DNA from: Pandoraea anhela
GTDB lineage: Bacteria > Pseudomonadota > Gammaproteobacteria > Burkholderiales > Burkholderiaceae
Assembly (NCBI RefSeq): GCF_902459655.1
Contig: NZ_CABPSB010000013.1
Coordinates: 1 to 64,000 of the forward strand
DNA length: 64,000 nt
Direction of reading: 5' to 3'
Below are positions 19,268-27,914 of this stretch, in pieces. The position numbers and the translations under genes were made by a program. The notes beneath the pieces are model-generated. The model was not told where the DNA came from and did not search any database. It saw only the letters and a list, made by a program, of their open reading frames with translations. The first letter of the stretch is position 1. The number at the start of each line of letters is the position of its first letter.

Positions 19268-19945
19268 TCAGGCGCGCGCCGCGCGCGGCACCGCAACGAC
19301 GCGCTGCACGAAGATGCCGGGCGTGACCACGGCCTCCGGATCGAGGTCGCCGAGCGCCACGACTTCATCCACCTGAACGATGGCGCACTTCGCCGCCGTG
19401 GCCATGATCGGGCCGAAGTTGCGGGCGGTCTTGCGGTACACGAGGTTGCCCCAGCGGTCTCCCCTGAGCGCCTTGATGAGCGCGAAGTCGGCGTGAATCG
19501 GCGATTCGAGCACGTACGACTTGCCGTCGATCACGCGCGTTTCCTTGCCCTCGGCGAGCAGCGTGCCGAAGCCGGTCGGCGTGAAGAAACCGCCGATGCC
19601 TGCGCCCGCCGCGCGAATGCGCTCGGCGAGGTTGCCTTGCGGCACCAGTTCCAGCTCGATCTTGCCCGCGCGGTAGAGGCCGTCGAACACCTGCGAATCG
19701 GTCTGACGCGGGAACGAGCAGATGATCTTGCGCACGCGGCCAGCCTTGAGCAAGGCCGCGAGACCGGTTTCACCGTTTCCGGCGTTGTTGTTGACGATGG
19801 TCAGATCGCGCGCCCCCTGTTCGATCAGCGCGTCGATGAGCGCCGAGGGCATCCCGGCGTTGCCGAAGCCGCCAATCATGATCGTCGCGCCGTCGTGAAC
19901 GTCCGCGACCGCGCTGGCGAGCGAGTCGTAAATCTTGTTGATCAC
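19268..19945 (-). CDS. pcaI: 3-oxoadipate CoA-transferase subunit A
   Basis: A 225-residue alpha subunit partner of PcaJ. I place the start at GTG 19945, preceded by AGGAGG at ideal spacing on the minus strand, giving (M)INKIYDSLASAVADVHDG, the known PcaI opening; the longer frame adds 38 unrelated residues. The CoA-transferase family I signature DGATIMIGGFGNAGMPSALI is at about residues 17-36, and GGFFTPTGFGT is further along. It is the first gene of the pcaIJ(F) unit, about 120 bp from the inverted repeat proposed as its operator. Confidence 0.9.
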   Translation of the reverse strand: MINKIYDSLASAVADVHDGATIMIGGFGNAGMPSALIDALIEQGARDLTIVNNNAGNGETGLAALLKAGRVRKIICSFPRQTDSQVFDGLYRAGKIELELVPQGNLAERIRAAGAGIGGFFTPTGFGTLLAEGKETRVIDGKSYVLESPIHADFALIKALRGDRWGNLVYRKTARNFGPIMATAAKCAIVQVDEVVALGDLDPEAVVTPGIFVQRVVAVPRAARA

Positions 19946-20061
19946 ACGTGCCTCCTGGGCAATTCCGTCACTTCCCTCGGGCTGACGGGCTTGGACCCGC
20001 GCCCCTGTTGGCTGTCTCCCGGGCGATGGCCTCTTGTGCGGCGGCATCGTCTGGTTCACAA

Positions 20062-20097
20062 TGTTCTTATAGCAAACAAATATTCGCTATAAGAACA
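20062..20097. promoter_or_regulatory. candidate PcaR operator, 12-bp inverted repeat
   Basis: TGTTCTTATAGC (20062-20073) and GCTATAAGAACA (20086-20097) are perfect inverted copies separated by 12 AT-rich bases. It lies in the divergent pcaI/pcaR space, 117 bp from the pcaI start and 153 bp from the pcaR start. IclR proteins of the PcaR/PobR group bind sites of this kind, and this is the strongest symmetry in the region. Confidence 0.65.
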
Positions 20098-20249
20098 GCG
20101 TAAGCGTTCCCTTGTCGGGCGTCAAGCGAGGGGTGCCCCGGGGCGCGGGAGACGGGCGCATGGCGAGACTGCCTGTCTCGTGCGGTAGAACAGGTGACGC
20201 AAATCCATTACGCTTGCCGTTCACGCGAAGATAGCCAACCACCCGATAC

Positions 20250-21050
20250 ATGACCTCTGTGACGAACGACCCTACCGAACCGACCGACAAGAAGCCGGGC
20301 GACTCTTATGTGCAGTCGTTTGCGCGTGGGCTGGCTGTGGTCAAGGCGTTCAATGCGGCGCGTCCGGCGCAGACGCTCTCGGAAGTCGCGCAGGCGTCCG
20401 GTCTCACGCGCGCGGGCGCGCGTCGCATTCTGCTCACGCTCGAAGCGCTGGGTTACGTGCGCAGTGAAGGGCGGCTGTTCCGGCTCACGCCGCGCATTCT
20501 CGACCTTGGGTTTTCCTATCTCACGTCCATGCCGCTGTGGAATCTGGCCGAGCCGTTCATGGAGGCGCTGGTGCAGGAGGTGCAGGAGAGCAGTTCGGCT
20601 TCGGTGCTCGATGGCGACGACATCGTCTACGTGCTGCGGGTGCCGGTGCGCAAAGTCATGTCGATCAACCTGTCGATCGGCAGTCGCCTGCCGGCATGGT
20701 GCACGTCGATGGGGCGGGTGATGCTCTCGGCGCTGCCCGACGGCGAACTCGACGCCGTGTTGCGCCGCGCCGACCTGCGTCAACACACGGGGCGCACCGT
20801 CACGGACATCGATACCCTGCGCGCGCGGATTGTCGACGTGCGCGCCAGGGGATGGGCGCTCGTGGATCAGGAACTGGAGGAGGGGCTGATTTCGATTGCC
20901 GCGCCGATCCGCAATCGCGCGGGGCAGGTGATTGCCGCGATGAACGTGAGCGGTCAGGCCAACCGAACGTCTGCCGCCGAAATGGAAGCGAAGTTTCTGG
21001 CGCCGCTTCAACAGGCGGCCCAGAAGATTTCACAGATGGTGGTCGTGTAA
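20250..21050 (+). CDS. pcaR: IclR family regulator of beta-ketoadipate pathway (PcaR type)
   Basis: A 266-residue IclR-family regulator. The N-terminal winged helix-turn-helix spans about 20-80 (SYVQSFARGLAVVKAFNAAR is characteristic of the PcaR/PobR/CatR group, then LSEVAQASGLTRAGARRIL). The C-terminal GAF-like effector domain runs from about 90 to 260, with AWCTSMGRVMLSAL and GWALVDQELEEGLISIAAP. PcaR activates pca genes in response to 3-oxoadipate in Pseudomonas; location divergent from pcaIJF supports the same job here. The ATG at 20250 is the first in frame. An intrinsic terminator follows. Confidence 0.92.
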   Translation: MTSVTNDPTEPTDKKPGDSYVQSFARGLAVVKAFNAARPAQTLSEVAQASGLTRAGARRILLTLEALGYVRSEGRLFRLTPRILDLGFSYLTSMPLWNLAEPFMEALVQEVQESSSASVLDGDDIVYVLRVPVRKVMSINLSIGSRLPAWCTSMGRVMLSALPDGELDAVLRRADLRQHTGRTVTDIDTLRARIVDVRARGWALVDQELEEGLISIAAPIRNRAGQVIAAMNVSGQANRTSAAEMEAKFLAPLQQAAQKISQMVVV

Positions 21051-21093
21051 CGCCTGCCTGCGACGGCGGTGGCGCGCCGTTGCGCAAACGAAG

Positions 21094-21125
21094 AAGGGAC
21101 GCCCGAAATGGCGCGCCCCTTTTTT
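21094..21125 (+). terminator. intrinsic terminator after pcaR
   Basis: AAGGG-A-CGCC pairs with GGCG-CG-CCCCTT around a short loop, followed by TTTTTT ending at 21125. It lies 44 bp after the pcaR stop, in the convergent space before the DUF2783 gene. Confidence 0.7.
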
Positions 21126-21199
21126 GCGCTATCTGCCCGACAGACGGCGATTTGCCGCAGCCTTCCGCCGTCTACCGCCCACCGCCTACCGCCTACTGC

Positions 21200-21418
21200 C
21201 TACTGCGTGCTGGTATCCCGATGGCCAAGTGCCCCGGCGCGTGCGAGCCGTATCGCCGAGAGCAGCGTGTCGTGATCGCCGACCTGATTGGCGAGCAACA
21301 GAATGAGTTGTGCGTTGGCGGCCTGACTCTGTGCCTCGTCGAGATCGCGATGCATGTCGATCAGCGCTTCGTAGAAATCGTCGGGGCGCGTCAGACGCGG
21401 TTGTGTGTCCAGTGCCAT
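21200..21418 (-). CDS. DUF2783 family small protein
   Basis: A 72-residue acidic, helical protein. The start at 21418 gives MALDTQPRLTRPDDFYEAL, then IDMHRDLDEAQSQAANAQLILLLANQVG, which I recognise as the DUF2783 type found next to FAD monooxygenases and MBL-fold proteins in Burkholderiales. No catalytic motif, signal peptide or membrane segment. It is the last gene of the three-gene operon, 58 bp after the FAD protein. It could be an accessory or stabilising partner of the monooxygenase; function unknown. Confidence 0.75.
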   Translation of the reverse strand: MALDTQPRLTRPDDFYEALIDMHRDLDEAQSQAANAQLILLLANQVGDHDTLLSAIRLARAGALGHRDTSTQ

Positions 21419-21476
21419 GAAGTGTCTCCTTCCTGCCCAATACGGGGGATTCAGTGAGTCGTCGCGCGATCTCTCG

Positions 21477-23210
21477 TCACGCCGCACATTGCAGCGGTGC
21501 GACCTGCGGCACCGTGCGACCCAGCGCGCGTTCGCGTGCCGCAGCGATCGCGCTGGCGTCGACAGTGCGCCACCGTGCGCACACGTGCTGATCCGGACGA
21601 ATCAGATACACCGTGCCGGGCGCGGCGTCGTAACGCTGTGCCGCCAGGCCTTCCGTGTCGTGCCACACGCTGTGGGTGTCATGTGCATCGAGGGCGGCTT
21701 CGGCGTCCGGTGTGACGAACACGGGCATGACGGGCACGCTGTCGCCTGCGAGCGACTCAAGCGCCGCGAGCACCGGGGCGTCGAGCGACGACGGCGAGCC
21801 GAACACCAGTGCGACAAAGCGTCCGCCCAGGCGTGGCAGCAGCCAGCCGCTTTGTCCGTGGCGTGAGAGCGGCGCATCGACGCACGCGGCACCCGGCGTC
21901 ATGCGTCCGGCGAACGTATCGGACGCTGCCGTGTTCAACGTCGACGCATGCAAGACGGCCGGTACGGACAATCGTCCGCTGTTGACGAGTTGACGCGCAA
22001 ACGCATGATCGCGGGCGAGCGTGAGCACGGCATCGCGAAAGACCCGCGACACCGGGCTCTTGGGCGTGATGAAATCGGTCGAGCGCGTCGAGTTGCGAAT
22101 GTTCTCGTCGGCGGCGTATTCGCGCTCGCGGGCATAGGTGTCGAGCAGTGCGTCGGGCGCATGGCCCGACAGCACGAATGCGAGTTTCCACGCGAGATTT
22201 TCGGCGTCCTGCACGCCGCTGTTCGCGCCGCGCGCACCGAACGGCGACACCCCATGCGCGGCATCCCCGGCGAAGAGCACATGGCCGTGACGGAAGTCGT
22301 CCATGCGCAGACAGGAGAACGTGTAGACGCTGACCCACTCCAGCGTGAACTTGGCGTCGGGGCCGAGCAGCGCCTGTACGCGCGGAATCACCCGCTCGGG
22401 CGCTTTCTCGGCGACAGGGTCGGCGTCCCATCCCAACTGGAAATCGATGCGCCAGACATCGTCAGGCTGACGATGCAGCAACACCGATTGATTCGGATGA
22501 AATGGCGGATCGAACCAGAACCAGCGTTCGGCCGGGAAGTCCGCCGTCATTTTCACGTCGGCGATCAGGAAACGATCCTTGAACGTGCGTCCGTGGCTGT
22601 CCACACCGATGAGCTTGCGCACGGGGCTGCGCGAACCGTCGGCGGCCACGACATAGCGGGCGGTGGTCCGATATTCGCCATCGGGCGTCTCGACGGTGAG
22701 CGTGACGCTGGCGTCGGCCGTGCCCGGTGTGCCCTGCTGCGTGAGGCCGACGACTTTGTTCTTCCAGCGAATCTCGATGTTCGGCAACTCGCATGCGCGC
22801 TCGAACAGATAGCCTTCGACGTAATACTGCTGAAGATTGATGAACGCCGGGCGGTGATGCCCTGCCTCGGGCAGCAGATCGAAGTTGTAGACCTCCTGAT
22901 CGCGCAGGAACACCCGGCCGACATTCCACCGCACGCCTTTTTCCACCATGCGCTCGCCGCAGCCGAGACGGTCGAAGATATCGAGCGTGCGCTTGGCGAA
23001 ACAGATGGCGCGCGAGCCGGTCGAGAGCGTGCAGTCGTCGTCGAGCACGATCACGCGCACGCCCTGCTGCGCGAGATCGATGGCGGTGGCGAGGCCAATC
23101 GGGCCGGCGCCGACCACGATGACCGGATGTATTGCGTTCGCGCCGTCGCCCGACTGTTCCGCGCACGGCCGGTAATCGAACGTGAGGCGCTGGTAATCGA
23201 TACTGCTCAT
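21477..23210 (-). CDS. FAD-dependent aromatic monooxygenase (PHBH/MhpA-like)
   Basis: A 577-residue flavoprotein hydroxylase of the p-hydroxybenzoate hydroxylase/phenol 2-monooxygenase superfamily. The dinucleotide fold is VIVVGAGPIGLATAIDLAQQ (about 29-48); the DG motif is YVVAADGSRSPVRKLIG; the second FAD motif is GHVLFAGDAAHGVSPFGARG. A C-terminal thioredoxin-like domain follows. MhpA-type 3-(3-hydroxyphenyl)propionate hydroxylases look alike, but no mhp genes adjoin. The start at 23210 (MSSIDYQRL) replaces a frame that runs on into the upstream gene in antisense. It probably hydroxylates an aromatic ring; the substrate is not deducible. Confidence 0.85.
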   Translation of the reverse strand: MSSIDYQRLTFDYRPCAEQSGDGANAIHPVIVVGAGPIGLATAIDLAQQGVRVIVLDDDCTLSTGSRAICFAKRTLDIFDRLGCGERMVEKGVRWNVGRVFLRDQEVYNFDLLPEAGHHRPAFINLQQYYVEGYLFERACELPNIEIRWKNKVVGLTQQGTPGTADASVTLTVETPDGEYRTTARYVVAADGSRSPVRKLIGVDSHGRTFKDRFLIADVKMTADFPAERWFWFDPPFHPNQSVLLHRQPDDVWRIDFQLGWDADPVAEKAPERVIPRVQALLGPDAKFTLEWVSVYTFSCLRMDDFRHGHVLFAGDAAHGVSPFGARGANSGVQDAENLAWKLAFVLSGHAPDALLDTYAREREYAADENIRNSTRSTDFITPKSPVSRVFRDAVLTLARDHAFARQLVNSGRLSVPAVLHASTLNTAASDTFAGRMTPGAACVDAPLSRHGQSGWLLPRLGGRFVALVFGSPSSLDAPVLAALESLAGDSVPVMPVFVTPDAEAALDAHDTHSVWHDTEGLAAQRYDAAPGTVYLIRPDQHVCARWRTVDASAIAAARERALGRTVPQVAPLQCAA

Positions 23211-23344
23211 GCAAAGTCTCCGTCGTCGGCACCGCACCGGCGTGCTTACTCCGGTGGGTGACGTTTTTCTACTTCTGCTTTTGCTTTGTGCTTCTCGTTG
23301 CCGGCGCGACATTTCATGCCGCGCCGATGTTCGTTCTGACGAAC

Positions 23345-24304
23345 TCAGTCTTGCAAGGCGGCCCACATTTCCTTGTCGCGCTGCGCCGTCCAGATGCGCG
23401 GATGCGTGATGCCCGCCGCTTCGTCGAACGCGCGCGTTACGTCGAACGGCAGGCAGTGTTCGTAGATGAACACGTGGCCGAACTTCGGATCCATTTTGCT
23501 GCGCGTGAGCGCCATCGCGCCCTTGAGGTCGAGCTTCTGCTCGACGGCTTGCTTGCCGGCGTCGAACAGCGTCGTCACGAAATCCTTGGTGTACGCGAGT
23601 CCCTTGGCCACTTCGTCGGGCGTGGTGAGTGCCGGACCGCGTCCCGGCACGAGCTTCTCTGCGCCGAGGGCGGCGAGGGCGTCGAGCGTGGCGGGCCACT
23701 CGGCCAGTTGGGCGTCGCCGGTGTAGCAGGCGGCGTCGTACTCCACGAGGTCACCCGAGAACAGCACCTTCTGCGACGGCAGCCATACCACCGTGTCGCC
23801 CTTTGTGTGACCCGAACCGAGGTGCGCGATCTTCACCTCCAGCTTGCCGAGGAACAGCGTGATTTCCTTCTCGAAGACGAGCGTCGGCCACGTGAGGCCC
23901 GGCACCGTCTCGACGCCTGCGAACAGACGCGGGAAGCGCTCGATTTCCGACTTCATATCGGCTTCGCCGCGCTCGACGATCATCTCGTACGTGCCACGGC
24001 TGGCGATGATCTGCTGTGCGCCTTCGGCGAAGTAGGCCGAGGCGCCGAGCACGCGCACCGCATGATAGTGCGAGAGCACCACGTACTTGATCGGCTTGTC
24101 GGTGACGGTGCGGATCTTGGCGATCAGGTCCTGCGCCATGGCGGGCGTGGCCGTCGTGTCGACGATCATCACGCCGTCGTCGCCGATGATGACGCCGGAG
24201 TTGGGGTCGCCTTCGGCGGTGTAGGCCCAGGCGTTTTCCGACAGTTGCGTGAACGTGACCTTCTTGGCGTCCAGGTCGGCTTGCGAGGCGAATGCTTTGG
24301 CCAT
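23345..24304 (-). CDS. MBL-fold metallo-hydrolase-like protein with altered metal site
   Basis: A 319-residue metallo-beta-lactamase-fold protein and first gene of the MBL/FAD/DUF2783 operon. The usual HxHxDH motif reads H79-Y-H81-A-V83-R84, so Asp and the third His are replaced. His166 (GSGHTKGD) and Asp185 (LFSGDL) are kept, but the final PGHG is PGRG (Arg222). Thus ligands of the first metal remain and those of the second are lost, suggesting a single-metal or non-hydrolytic enzyme. There is no signal peptide. The role is unknown; context suggests processing of a ring-oxidation product. Confidence 0.85.
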   Translation of the reverse strand: MAKAFASQADLDAKKVTFTQLSENAWAYTAEGDPNSGVIIGDDGVMIVDTTATPAMAQDLIAKIRTVTDKPIKYVVLSHYHAVRVLGASAYFAEGAQQIIASRGTYEMIVERGEADMKSEIERFPRLFAGVETVPGLTWPTLVFEKEITLFLGKLEVKIAHLGSGHTKGDTVVWLPSQKVLFSGDLVEYDAACYTGDAQLAEWPATLDALAALGAEKLVPGRGPALTTPDEVAKGLAYTKDFVTTLFDAGKQAVEQKLDLKGAMALTRSKMDPKFGHVFIYEHCLPFDVTRAFDEAAGITHPRIWTAQRDKEMWAALQD

Positions 24305-24377
24305 GCTTGTCTCTCTCTCTTGTCTCGTCTGCGGGGAGGTGCTGCGGGATGAGGGCATCTTACGAAACGCCCTGAAT

Positions 24378-24394
24378 ATTTGTCAATGACAAAT
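24378..24394. promoter_or_regulatory. perfect palindrome upstream of the MBL operon
   Basis: ATTTGTCA-A-TGACAAAT is a perfect 17-bp dyad in a strongly AT-rich patch, 74 bp before the MBL start and 156 bp before the first of two divergent IclR genes. Its form fits an operator for one or both of those regulators. Confidence 0.6.
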
Positions 24395-24549
24395 GTTATT
24401 GTTATTTGCTAATGTTGCGGCGTGCACGACCAATGAGGGGTTTCGCTGCGCGTTAGCCCGCCGCCGATGGACCGATGCGGGAGAATCCGCGCGTCGACTT
24501 GTATAAAATCTAGGCCATTTTTCTGACGGAGCCGGTCTCCCGGCATTGC

Positions 24550-25371
24550 ATGAACCGAATTCCGATGGACGGTGCGGCCGATGCCGCCAGCCAGCCCGGG
24601 CGCGCCTCGCGAGGGGTGCAAAGCGTAGATGTGGCCGCGCGCGTGCTTCAGGCGCTCGCACAAGCCCGCTGCCCGCTGGGGCCGGGCGATCTCGCCGCGC
24701 TCGCCGGATTGCCGCCGGCGCAGGCGCACCCGTATCTGGTGAGCCTGACGCGCCTGGGGCTGCTCAAACGCGACCCGATGTCGGGGGATTACGCGCCGGG
24801 TCCCATGACGCTGCGCCTCGCCCTGCTGCATCTCGAAAACGATCCCGCGTATCGCGCGGCGGTGCCGCGCGTGGTGACGTTCGCGCGCGAGACGGGCTTT
24901 TGCGTGGCGATCTGCACCACCGCGCCCCAGGGGCCGGTCATCGTTCATGTCGAGCGCGCCGCGTTCCCCTTGCACGTGAACCTGCACGTCGGCTCGGTGA
25001 TGTCGCTCACGACGACGACGACCGGACGCGCGTTCTGCGCCTTCACCCCGGCCGACCGATGGCCGCAGGCATGGCGCGAGCAAATGCCTGACCTGCCCGC
25101 CGATCGCCGGCGTTTCGACACGTTGCTCGATGAGACGCGCGAACACGGCATGTCGCGCAGCGTCAACACGCCGAGTCCGTCGGTGAGCAGCCTGTGCGCG
25201 CCGGTCTTCGATGCGAGCGGACGGCTGCGACTGGCGCTCACCGCCATCGGGCCGACGGCGGCGCTCGACGTCGCATGGGACGGCGAGGCGGCCAATGCGC
25301 TGCGTGCGACGGCGATGGAGGTCGCGTCGCGAATCGAGGTGTCGGGCGGTGGCATGGAGACGGCGTCATGA
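24550..25371 (+). CDS. IclR family regulator, first of a tandem pair
   Basis: A 273-residue IclR-type regulator. The N-terminal helix-turn-helix is at about 24-85 (SVDVAARVLQALAQARCPLGP, then PPAQAHPYLVSLTRLGLL) and the GAF-like effector domain follows (VMSLTTTTTGRAFCAF, then APVFDASGRLRLALTAIGP). It is divergent from the MBL/FAD/DUF2783 operon and likely regulates it through the palindrome between them. A -10-like TATAAA lies about 45 bp upstream. Its stop overlaps the next gene's start by 4 nt (ATGA), so the two IclR proteins are translationally coupled. Confidence 0.87.
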   Translation: MNRIPMDGAADAASQPGRASRGVQSVDVAARVLQALAQARCPLGPGDLAALAGLPPAQAHPYLVSLTRLGLLKRDPMSGDYAPGPMTLRLALLHLENDPAYRAAVPRVVTFARETGFCVAICTTAPQGPVIVHVERAAFPLHVNLHVGSVMSLTTTTTGRAFCAFTPADRWPQAWREQMPDLPADRRRFDTLLDETREHGMSRSVNTPSPSVSSLCAPVFDASGRLRLALTAIGPTAALDVAWDGEAANALRATAMEVASRIEVSGGGMETAS

Positions 25372-26243
25372 GCGCAACGCGAAACCGTAGCGAGCCGGAA
25401 GTGGGGCGTGACGATACCGCGACTGCGAAGCCGCAGCGCGGCATTCAGGCGCTGGAGAGCACGGGGGTGTTGCTCGAGGCGTTAGTGACGGCCGGGCGTC
25501 CGCTGCCGCTCAACGCCTTGGCACGCGAGGCCGGTATGGCGCCGGCGAAGGCGCACCCGCATCTGGTGAGCTTGCAACGCGCGGGGTTGCTGTCGCGCGA
25601 TGCAAACGGCAATTTCGAGGCGGGCGGACTGAGTCTGGATCTCGGACTGATGGCGTTGCAGCGACTCTCGCCCACGGGGGAGGCCGAGCCGGAGGTGCTA
25701 GCGCTTGCGCAGGCCACGGGACTGTCGGCCGCGATGGCCGTGCTCGGACCGCTGGGGCCGACGGTCGTTCGCCTGGAAGAGGCGATGCGTCCGCAGCACG
25801 TGAGCTTGCGTATCGGCACGGTGCTTTCCCTGGTGAACACCGCCATCGGGCGGACCTTTGCCGCCTTCCTGCCGGCGCGCGTGCTTGACGGCCTGCTCGT
25901 GCAGGAGCCGGTTCGCATGGCGGGTTTGGGGGCCGAATCCAGGGCGGAAGGTCACACGGCGAAGCCATCCGCCGATTATGTCGGCCAGCTCTCGACGATC
26001 CGCCACCGACGTTTCGATACGGCCCTGAGCAACCCGGTGCCGGGCATCGACACGATGGCGGTCCCGGTGTTCGACCATACGGGCGAAGTCACGCTGGTCC
26101 TCGCACTGATGGGATCGACGGGCAGCTTCGAGGTGTCGTTCGACGCCGCGCCGTCGCAGGCGCTTCGCGCCGCCGCGCATCGGCTGTCGTGGCGGTTCGG
26201 CGCGGTGGGGCGGGCAGACGGCGCGGCGTGCGAAGGGCGTTGA
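25368..26243 (+). CDS. IclR family regulator, second of a tandem pair
   Basis: A 291-residue IclR-type regulator, paralogous to the gene it overlaps. Matching blocks are GIQALESTGVLLEALVTAGRPLPLNALA with PAKAHPHLVSLQRAGLL (helix-turn-helix) and VLSLVNTAIGRTFAAFLPA in the effector domain. An insert of about 15 residues near 185-200 (GLGAESRAEGHTAKPS) distinguishes it. The ATGA overlap implies equimolar production, which suggests a heteromer or two regulators answering different ligands at the same operon. The duplicated arrangement is unusual for this family. Confidence 0.87.
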   Translation: MSATRNRSEPEVGRDDTATAKPQRGIQALESTGVLLEALVTAGRPLPLNALAREAGMAPAKAHPHLVSLQRAGLLSRDANGNFEAGGLSLDLGLMALQRLSPTGEAEPEVLALAQATGLSAAMAVLGPLGPTVVRLEEAMRPQHVSLRIGTVLSLVNTAIGRTFAAFLPARVLDGLLVQEPVRMAGLGAESRAEGHTAKPSADYVGQLSTIRHRRFDTALSNPVPGIDTMAVPVFDHTGEVTLVLALMGSTGSFEVSFDAAPSQALRAAAHRLSWRFGAVGRADGAACEGR

Positions 26244-26394
26244 GCGACGCCACGGCCGGGGGATCGATCGCACCGGCGAGCACGGCCCGGGCAGCGACGT
26301 ATTTCCGCCACGATCGTCAGACGGTTTCGGTGATGCCGAGGCACGCACGGTAAGATGGACGCCAGCGCTGTCCCCATCACCCCGACCTGTTGCC

Positions 26395-27891
26395 ATGACC
26401 GCCGCCATGCCCCGCGTGATGACTCGTGATCCCGTTCGATCTTCCGAAGTGCCAAGTCATGGCGATAACGCTGCGGCCCGCAGGCTGCGTACACGGCGTG
26501 GGGGCCGGTGGCAGGCCCGCATGGCAGGCGTCGCCGCGTTGGCTGCCGTTGTGGCGCTGAGCGCCTGTACGACGCCGAGTCCGCCGCCGTCGGGGCCTGC
26601 GAAACCGCCCGAATCGGCGGCCCGCATCGACGGCATGCCCGCAGACTGGACGCTCGTGTCCACCGTGATCGTGAGCCGCCACGGCGTTCGCTCCCCGACC
26701 CACGCGCATCCCCCGTTGGACAAACTGAGTCCGGACGCCTGGCCGGGCTGGCCGGTCCCCGCGGGTTATCTGACGGCACGCGGCGGTTCCTTGGCCGAGC
26801 GCATGGGGCGCTATTACGGCGACTGGCTGCGCGCCCGGCGCGTGTTGCCGGACGATGCGTGTCCCGCGCCCGGCACCGTGTACGGATGGGCCGACATCGA
26901 TCAGCGCACGCGCGAGTCGGGCAATGCGCTGCTGCAAGGCATCGCGCCGGGCTGCGATATGCGAACGTCCCATCAGGCCGATCTCACGACCTACGACGCC
27001 GTCTTCCAACCGGTCGCCGCAGGCGACTGTCCGCTCGATCCGGGCGCGGCGCGCGGGGCGATCGAGGCGCGTCTGGCCCCGGACGGTGTTGCCGGGCTGA
27101 ACAAGCGCTACGCCGCAACGATTGCCCGCGTGGGCGAGGTGCTGGACTACGCCCACAGCCCCGCCTGCGGCGCACCGGGCGGCTGCAAGCTGGAGGATGT
27201 GCCCACGCGTTTGCGGGTGGAAGGCGACGGCAGCGGCGTGACGTTGCGCGGTGCGCTGGGCAGCGCGGCGACGGCATCGGAAGTCTTCCTGTTGCAGTAC
27301 GGCGAGGGGCTGCCGGAGAACGCGGTCGCGTGGGGACGGATTCGCGACGAAAAGGATTGGGCGCTTCTGCTCGAAGCCCACAACGCCCGGCGCGACCTGC
27401 TGAACAAGACCCCGTATCTCGCAACGACGAACGGCACGCCGCTGCTGGCAAGCGTGCTCGATGCGCTCACGCGCGCGCAGACGGCCGACGCACCGCCGGC
27501 GGCGTCGGTGCGAGGGCCTGTCGTGCCCGCCGGCAATCGTGTCTACGTCCTCACGGGGCACGACACGAATATCGCCAACCTCGCGGGCATGCTCAAGCTC
27601 GATTGGCAACTGTCAGATCAACCGGACAACACGCCGCCCGACGGCGCGCTCGTCTTCTCGCTATGGCGCAACCCGGCAGGAGAGCCGTTCGTGCGCGTGG
27701 AGTTCGTGTATCAGTCGATGCATCAGTTGCGTCATCTCACGGCGCTCTCGCTGGACGAGCCTGCGAAACGCGAAACGCTGGCGATTTCCGATTGCGCCGA
27801 GGGGCCGGACGCGAAGTCATGCAAATGGTCGACGTTCGCACAGCGGGTGAAGACATCGTTGTCACCCGCCTGTCTTGAGGGAGTGAAGTAA
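26395..27891 (+). CDS. histidine acid phosphatase, AppA-like phytase lipoprotein
   Basis: A 498-residue exported phosphomonoesterase of histidine phosphatase clade 2. The catalytic RHGxRxP box is SRHGVRSPTHAH (His96) and the acid/base HD is in LTGHDTNIANLAG. PDAWPGWPVPAGYLTARGG, EVFLLQYGEGLP and QPDNTPPDGALVF match E. coli AppA region by region, favouring phytase or pH 2.5 acid phosphatase over glucose-1-phosphatase. Unlike AppA, the N-terminus has a lipobox (VALSAC, Cys58) after a basic stretch, so it is probably membrane-anchored. The start could be an internal Met (8, 9 or 43). It is followed 23 bp later by a secreted protein gene. Confidence 0.85.
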   Translation: MTAAMPRVMTRDPVRSSEVPSHGDNAAARRLRTRRGGRWQARMAGVAALAAVVALSACTTPSPPPSGPAKPPESAARIDGMPADWTLVSTVIVSRHGVRSPTHAHPPLDKLSPDAWPGWPVPAGYLTARGGSLAERMGRYYGDWLRARRVLPDDACPAPGTVYGWADIDQRTRESGNALLQGIAPGCDMRTSHQADLTTYDAVFQPVAAGDCPLDPGAARGAIEARLAPDGVAGLNKRYAATIARVGEVLDYAHSPACGAPGGCKLEDVPTRLRVEGDGSGVTLRGALGSAATASEVFLLQYGEGLPENAVAWGRIRDEKDWALLLEAHNARRDLLNKTPYLATTNGTPLLASVLDALTRAQTADAPPAASVRGPVVPAGNRVYVLTGHDTNIANLAGMLKLDWQLSDQPDNTPPDGALVFSLWRNPAGEPFVRVEFVYQSMHQLRHLTALSLDEPAKRETLAISDCAEGPDAKSCKWSTFAQRVKTSLSPACLEGVK

Positions 27892-27914
27892 CACACCTGG
27901 AGGGGGAGTCGGCG

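Noticed and set aside
21477-23699. 740-codon version of the FAD monooxygenase
   Set aside because: The extra 163 residues are antisense to the MBL gene; the start at 23210 fits the family.
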